Positions 33,025-36,833 of a DNA stretch of 36,833 bases are shown here, in pieces. A program made the position numbers and the translations under genes. The notes below the pieces were generated by a model. The model made no database searches. It had not been told where the DNA came from and was given only the letters and a program-made list of their open reading frames with translations. How positions within the stretch are numbered: position 1 is the stretch's first letter; each line of letters begins with the position of its first letter. Source of the stretch: Pyrinomonadaceae bacterium (lineage in GTDB: Bacteria > Acidobacteriota > Blastocatellia > Pyrinomonadales > Pyrinomonadaceae); contig JAJAZE010000108.1 of the NCBI GenBank assembly GCA_026785925.1, forward strand, positions 1-36,833, read 5' to 3'.

Positions 33025-33115
33025 GTTCTCTGCGCCTCTGCGTGAAAATGTTTCGTGATTTCGTCGAAAACATCCGGTCTTGAGCATAGATTTGGCGAGC
33101 AGCGGCGCAGAGAAC
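33025..33115. repeat. Inverted repeat in convergent gap
   Basis: GTTCTCTGCGCC (33025-33036) and GGCGCAGAGAAC (33104-33115) are perfect 12-bp arms 67 nt apart. They lie between the convergent TPR 2 and nitrilase-family genes. The CTCTGCGTTCTCTGCG wording resembles a dispersed repeat common in several phyla (recalled). A role in transcript ending is possible. Confidence 0.65.
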
Positions 33116-33190
33116 CGGAGAAAACAGTTTAAGCGAACGAAAAAATCCTGCTCTCGATTCAAATAAAAATTTCGAGTTCCGCCCTCCGAT

Positions 33191-34201
33191 TTAGTTTTCA
33201 AATTTGATCCGGCTTTTTGATTTTTCAATCAACTCGTTATTGCTTTCATAAGATAATTCCGGCGTTTGATTTTCTCCCGATTTCGGCGGGTAAAAATGCT
33301 TTCGATAAACCGGATACGCTTCGGTTCGCAGGTGGGCGAGCAAATGATGACCTTTTCGCGTCTGCCGTTCGTGGCGCAGAGCCGAAATATCAATCGGCGC
33401 GACGACGATTTTTTCGCCCGCGCCCTCGGATGCTTTGGTTAAAATTCTGCCCTCGAAATCAACGATCATCGAACCGCCCGACCACGAATACGGCGGATAA
33501 TGTTTGAGACTCGCGGCTTGGTTCGAGGCGACGACGTAACACATATTTTCCAGTGCGCGACAGCGGTTGATAATCGTCCACCAATCCATCGGTTCGGTCG
33601 CGTTCCAGGGGTCCATATACGCCGACACGCGCACGAGAATTTCCGCGCCGTTCATCGCTAATTGACGTAAGGTTTCGGGAAAGAGCCAGTCGTAGCAAAT
33701 CGCCGTTCCGATGTTGCCGATCTCGGTTTGAGCGACGGGAAAAAGCTCTTCTTCGTAACCTTCGATGTCGTGCGGCGACGAATGAACTTCAAAGGGAATC
33801 CACGGATTGACTTTGCGATATTTATACAAAATCCCCGCGCCGTCAATCAAACAAGTCGTGTTAAAAACGTGGTCGGGATATTTTTTATCAACCTCCAGAA
33901 ATGTCCCGCTTTGAATATAAATGTGATGTTCTTTAGCTTTGGCAATCAGCCTTTCAGTATGTTCGTTCGGCAATTCGACGGCGAGCTTTTCGCGCAATTC
34001 TTTGACCGAGGGAAAAACCGGCGCGCAATGAGCGAATTCGGGAAAAACGACGAGTTTAACCGGCAGAAACGGTGCGCTGCCCTCGACCGCCGCATCAATT
34101 AACTGCAAAATTCGATCAGTGTTTTTTCGCATCGCAGCGCGATTGGTCGGATTAGCCAAATCCGTCTGAATCGCGGCGGCTGAATATCGAATATGTTCCA
34201 T
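33191..34201 (-). CDS. Carbon-nitrogen hydrolase (nitrilase superfamily)
   Basis: A 336 aa cytoplasmic hydrolase of the nitrilase superfamily. The Glu-Lys-Cys triad is visible as E55 in VVFPEF, K130 in YKYRKVNPW and C169 in AICYDWLFPE. The region after the Cys (GAEILVRVSAYMDPW) and NRCRALENMCYVVASNQA are standard for the fold. These enzymes cleave amides, nitriles or carbamoyl groups; substrate cannot be told from sequence. The C-terminal 60 residues are longer than in minimal members and include RKGHHLLAHLRTEAYPVY. The gene lies 36 nt downstream of the CRTAC1-type gene on the same strand and is probably co-transcribed. N-carbamoylputrescine amidase or an aliphatic amidase are alternatives. 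Confidence 0.85.
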   Translation of the reverse strand: MEHIRYSAAAIQTDLANPTNRAAMRKNTDRILQLIDAAVEGSAPFLPVKLVVFPEFAHCAPVFPSVKELREKLAVELPNEHTERLIAKAKEHHIYIQSGTFLEVDKKYPDHVFNTTCLIDGAGILYKYRKVNPWIPFEVHSSPHDIEGYEEELFPVAQTEIGNIGTAICYDWLFPETLRQLAMNGAEILVRVSAYMDPWNATEPMDWWTIINRCRALENMCYVVASNQAASLKHYPPYSWSGGSMIVDFEGRILTKASEGAGEKIVVAPIDISALRHERQTRKGHHLLAHLRTEAYPVYRKHFYPPKSGENQTPELSYESNNELIEKSKSRIKFEN

Positions 34202-34237
34202 AAAATCACGGACGAATGATAAACGATCTTTAGACAG

Positions 34238-36833
34238 CTATTTCAAAAAAGACGTTTCGATGCGCGGCAGCAAGCCTTTCACTCGGCGCGTCGTGTATTG
34301 GTCATAAATTTTCTGCTTTTCTTCGGTCATTGGATAATGTTCGTCCGCGCCGTATGGATATTTGGTCATTCGCTCAAACGGCAGCGGAAAAACCGCGTCG
34401 GGCGAGCCGGAATTGATGTCCATTTCCTTGCTGTAACCGTCGGCGTAAAGCAGAAACGTGTATTTTTTGCCTTCGGGTAATTCGGGCAGCACGTCGAAAC
34501 TTAAAACGAATTCGTCGCCGGTTTTCGAGATGACGAAAACGTCATCCGACGCTTCGAGTAGCGAATTGACCGCGCCGAGTTTAGTAAAGTTTCCCGAAAA
34601 GTATTTCCAGCGTCCGTCGTTTAAGATTTGGTCATAATTCGGTGAAATCATTGCGCCGAATCTGATTTCTGCGGAAAATCCGCGTTCCCGCAAATCGGCT
34701 TGCGCCGGTCGCAATTCAATCGTTTTCACATCTTTTGGTGCGCTGGTGTCAACCGCGATTTTATCCCAGAAAGTTTTGAAATTCGTCACGATGCGAACTT
34801 CGCGGCTGTCTGATAAAAACTTGCCGGTCAAATCCACGACTAAAGTTTGCGGTCGCCCGATGGAAATGCCGATGCCGTCAATCACGGTTTGCCATTCGCC
34901 GCTCGCGTTTTTGACTTGCAGTTTCGGCAGAAATTGCGATTTTCCGCTTTGCGAAGCGGCGACGTTATCCGACGAATAGGCGTAATCAGTCCAGCCGGTC
35001 AAAAGCAAAAGCGTTCTGCCGTCGAAGCCTTTCCGGTCGTCCAAGTTTAAAGTCAAATCGTGCGGCGCGGCGTAACCGCGAATGTTCAGCGATTGGAAAT
35101 CGTCGTAAAAAACGCGGTCGAGTCCGGCGATTTTTGCCAGCACGTTTTTTCCGTTTGAATCAACCGCCGAAAGCGGCGCGTGCGCGTTTTTTGTCGTATA
35201 TAAAATGCGTTGTCCGGCGGTCGGAATGCCTAAACCTTCGTTCGGATAAACTTCCGCGTCCGCGTCGTGTTCGACGGCGACGAGTTTCAGATGGTCGAGA
35301 AACAAAACTTCTTCGAGTTCGTTGGTGATGCGAATTTCATATTTTCCGTCTTTCGGCTTGAGTTGGTCGGAAGTAATTCGCACGAACTCGTCCGAATCGG
35401 GATAATGATACGCGCCCGCTTCTTTCCAATTGCCCATCTCGCCGCCGCCCAAAAAATCGGTGACGAACTCAAATTTTTCGCCGTTCCAAGTGTAAAGATA
35501 CGGACACGACGAAGGTTTGCGGTCGAGTTCTTCGATTTTGAAAGGCGCAAGAGTTTTTGCCGTTCGATTTCCGGCTTTTTCGGGAAAATCAATTTCCGCC
35601 TGCACCGTTCCCGAAGCCCAGATGACGCGCACGGCATCGGGTTTTTCGCGCTTTCCCAAGCCGAAATGAATCTGTGACGGCGCGGGCATCGGGCTTGCCG
35701 CGTAACTCTCTAATTTTTGCGCCAGACTGCCCGAACGCAAATCAATCTTCGCGCCGATGCCGGTTTTATTGCTGGCGCGTCCCTGAAGGCGCAAGATTTC
35801 CGAATTGTTAGCGTTGCCGCCGTCATTGCGCCAAAATTGCAAACTGCCGTCGGCGGCAAACGCGAACAAGTCAACGTCGCCGTCGCCGTCAACATCGCCC
35901 GACAAGACTTGTCTGGAACTTCCGATTAGCTTATTCGAGTTTGACTTAAACGCCGACGAATCGGCGTTCGTCCACGAATCGCCCAGGTTACGCGCAATGA
36001 CGAAACCTTTTTTCGTCGCGGCGATTAAATCGAGCAAACCGTCGTTGTCATAATCCAGAAACTGCGCGGACGCGGCGTTTTCCGTTCCGGGCGGCGCGTC
36101 TTTGAAAACGAATTTGCCGCGTCCGTCGGAAACGGCAAAAACGCCGCCGCCATCGGTTTTGCCCAGAAAGAAATCGGTGTAAGTATCTTTATTAAAATCG
36201 CCTGCCGCCGCGCACGTCCAATCGCCAATTGCAGTCAAACCGACTTCCTCAGCCACGTCGCGGAAAGAAGTGTCGCGCATATTGCGGAAAAGTTTCGGCT
36301 TGCCGCCTTTGTTCAAAACGAAAAAATCAATGTCGCGGCGATTGTCGTAATCGGTCGGCACGACGGCGACGGCGTAGTTCACCGCATCAATTTTCGCCGC
36401 TTCGGAAATGTCCGTAAAAGTGCCGTCGCCGTTGTTGCGCCAAAGGCGATTTGAAGCAGGTTGAGCGTTCGAGCCGGACGAATAACCGCCGAGAAAAATA
36501 TCCAGATCGCCGTCGTGGTCGGCATCAACGAACGCGCCGGAAATTGAAATTTTGAGCGATTCCGGCAATTTCGCGGCAACCGTCGTATTTGTAAAACCGC
36601 CTTTGCCGGTGTTTCGGAAAAGCGTCGTTCGTCCGCTTCCGAAAATGAGCAAATCGGCGAAAGTGTCGTTGTCATAGTCGCCCGCGATAACGCCGATGCC
36701 GTTTACGCCGAACGATTTTGCTAAATCGCCCGCGTTGCGCGTCACGTCAACAAATTTTCCGCTGTCATTGCGATAAAGATGCAGCGGCGCAGCATTGTTA
36801 TCGGTTATCTGCGCCAAATCCAAATCGCCGTCG
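34238..36833 (-). CDS. CRTAC1-type FG-GAP/ASPIC protein 3, partial (5' end beyond window)
   Basis: The frame stays open to the right window edge, so the N terminus is missing and 864 residues remain. The visible part begins in a calcium loop (DGDLDLAQ), followed by further FG-GAP/VCBS repeats (GDYDNDTFADLLIFG, DADHDGDLDIFLGGY, DYDNDGLLDLIAA, GDVDGDGDVDLFAF). An ASPIC/UnbV domain follows (GRASNKTGIGAKIDL, QIHFGLGKREKPDAVRVIW). Unlike the two shorter paralogs, it carries about 450 more residues starting at SSCPYLYTWNGEKFEFVTDF, rich in beta strands and ending QYTTRRVKGLLPRIETSFLK. That C-terminal domain is not one I can name. It is upstream of and close to the nitrilase-family gene. Export is expected by family but no signal peptide is visible in the window. 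Confidence 0.85.
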   Translation of the reverse strand, partial: DGDLDLAQITDNNAAPLHLYRNDSGKFVDVTRNAGDLAKSFGVNGIGVIAGDYDNDTFADLLIFGSGRTTLFRNTGKGGFTNTTVAAKLPESLKISISGAFVDADHDGDLDIFLGGYSSGSNAQPASNRLWRNNGDGTFTDISEAAKIDAVNYAVAVVPTDYDNRRDIDFFVLNKGGKPKLFRNMRDTSFRDVAEEVGLTAIGDWTCAAAGDFNKDTYTDFFLGKTDGGGVFAVSDGRGKFVFKDAPPGTENAASAQFLDYDNDGLLDLIAATKKGFVIARNLGDSWTNADSSAFKSNSNKLIGSSRQVLSGDVDGDGDVDLFAFAADGSLQFWRNDGGNANNSEILRLQGRASNKTGIGAKIDLRSGSLAQKLESYAASPMPAPSQIHFGLGKREKPDAVRVIWASGTVQAEIDFPEKAGNRTAKTLAPFKIEELDRKPSSCPYLYTWNGEKFEFVTDFLGGGEMGNWKEAGAYHYPDSDEFVRITSDQLKPKDGKYEIRITNELEEVLFLDHLKLVAVEHDADAEVYPNEGLGIPTAGQRILYTTKNAHAPLSAVDSNGKNVLAKIAGLDRVFYDDFQSLNIRGYAAPHDLTLNLDDRKGFDGRTLLLLTGWTDYAYSSDNVAASQSGKSQFLPKLQVKNASGEWQTVIDGIGISIGRPQTLVVDLTGKFLSDSREVRIVTNFKTFWDKIAVDTSAPKDVKTIELRPAQADLRERGFSAEIRFGAMISPNYDQILNDGRWKYFSGNFTKLGAVNSLLEASDDVFVISKTGDEFVLSFDVLPELPEGKKYTFLLYADGYSKEMDINSGSPDAVFPLPFERMTKYPYGADEHYPMTEEKQKIYDQYTTRRVKGLLPRIETSFLK

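Overview
The window looks like a chromosomal segment of an Acidobacteriota member, most likely class Blastocatellia (Pyrinomonadaceae-like). This is inferred from the gene types, not from a marker gene. The pointers are an Oar-like TonB-dependent receptor with an N-terminal carboxypeptidase-regulatory domain, several secreted CRTAC1-type proteins (FG-GAP/VCBS repeats plus ASPIC/UnbV) alternating with TPR proteins, sparse Shine-Dalgarno use, and many palindromic intergenic elements.

Layout. 1-2606 (minus): purine-catabolism operon allB, alc, uraD (allantoin to ureidoglycolate plus urea, and OHCU decarboxylation), with a tRNA-Glu just upstream. 3014-4896 (minus): a two-gene cassette of a TniB/ExeA-like AAA+ ATPase and a winged-helix protein whose linkers are made of translated palindromic repeats. 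5271-5803 (plus): a decayed serine recombinase and a truncated unknown gene. 5796-7256 (plus): mercuric-reductase-like flavoprotein. 7394-10753 (plus): xylG and xylH-like sugar ABC transporter genes with a ParD/ParE toxin-antitoxin pair between them and no binding-protein gene. 11075-20195 (minus): alpha-glucoside locus with a lipoprotein GH13, an MFS disaccharide transporter, a cytoplasmic GH13, a PfkB fructokinase and a secreted debranching-like glycosidase. 20319-21905 (plus): divergent cytoplasmic GH37 trehalase. 22158-25655 (minus): large TonB-dependent receptor whose upstream region carries a palindrome matching the Bacillus XylR operator as I remember it. 26221-32996 (plus): TPR, CRTAC1, CRTAC1, TPR. 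33191-36833 (minus): nitrilase-superfamily hydrolase and a third CRTAC1-type protein cut by the window edge.

How the parts fit. The central region reads as an alpha-glucoside system: an outer-membrane receptor, periplasmic and cytoplasmic alpha-1,6-type glucosidases, an inner-membrane SUT/SLC45-type symporter, fructokinase for released fructose, and trehalase. Sucrose or its isomers (for example isomaltulose) and trehalose are the natural guesses.

The most unusual layer is the repeats. Three ~195-203 bp elements share about 34-36 bp inverted ends whose inner hairpins keep their pairing despite base changes. A fourth, unrelated nested palindrome ends 2 nt before a start codon. Together these fill every gap in the CRTAC1/TPR gene run. 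All three convergent gene junctions in the window also carry hairpins or inverted repeats.
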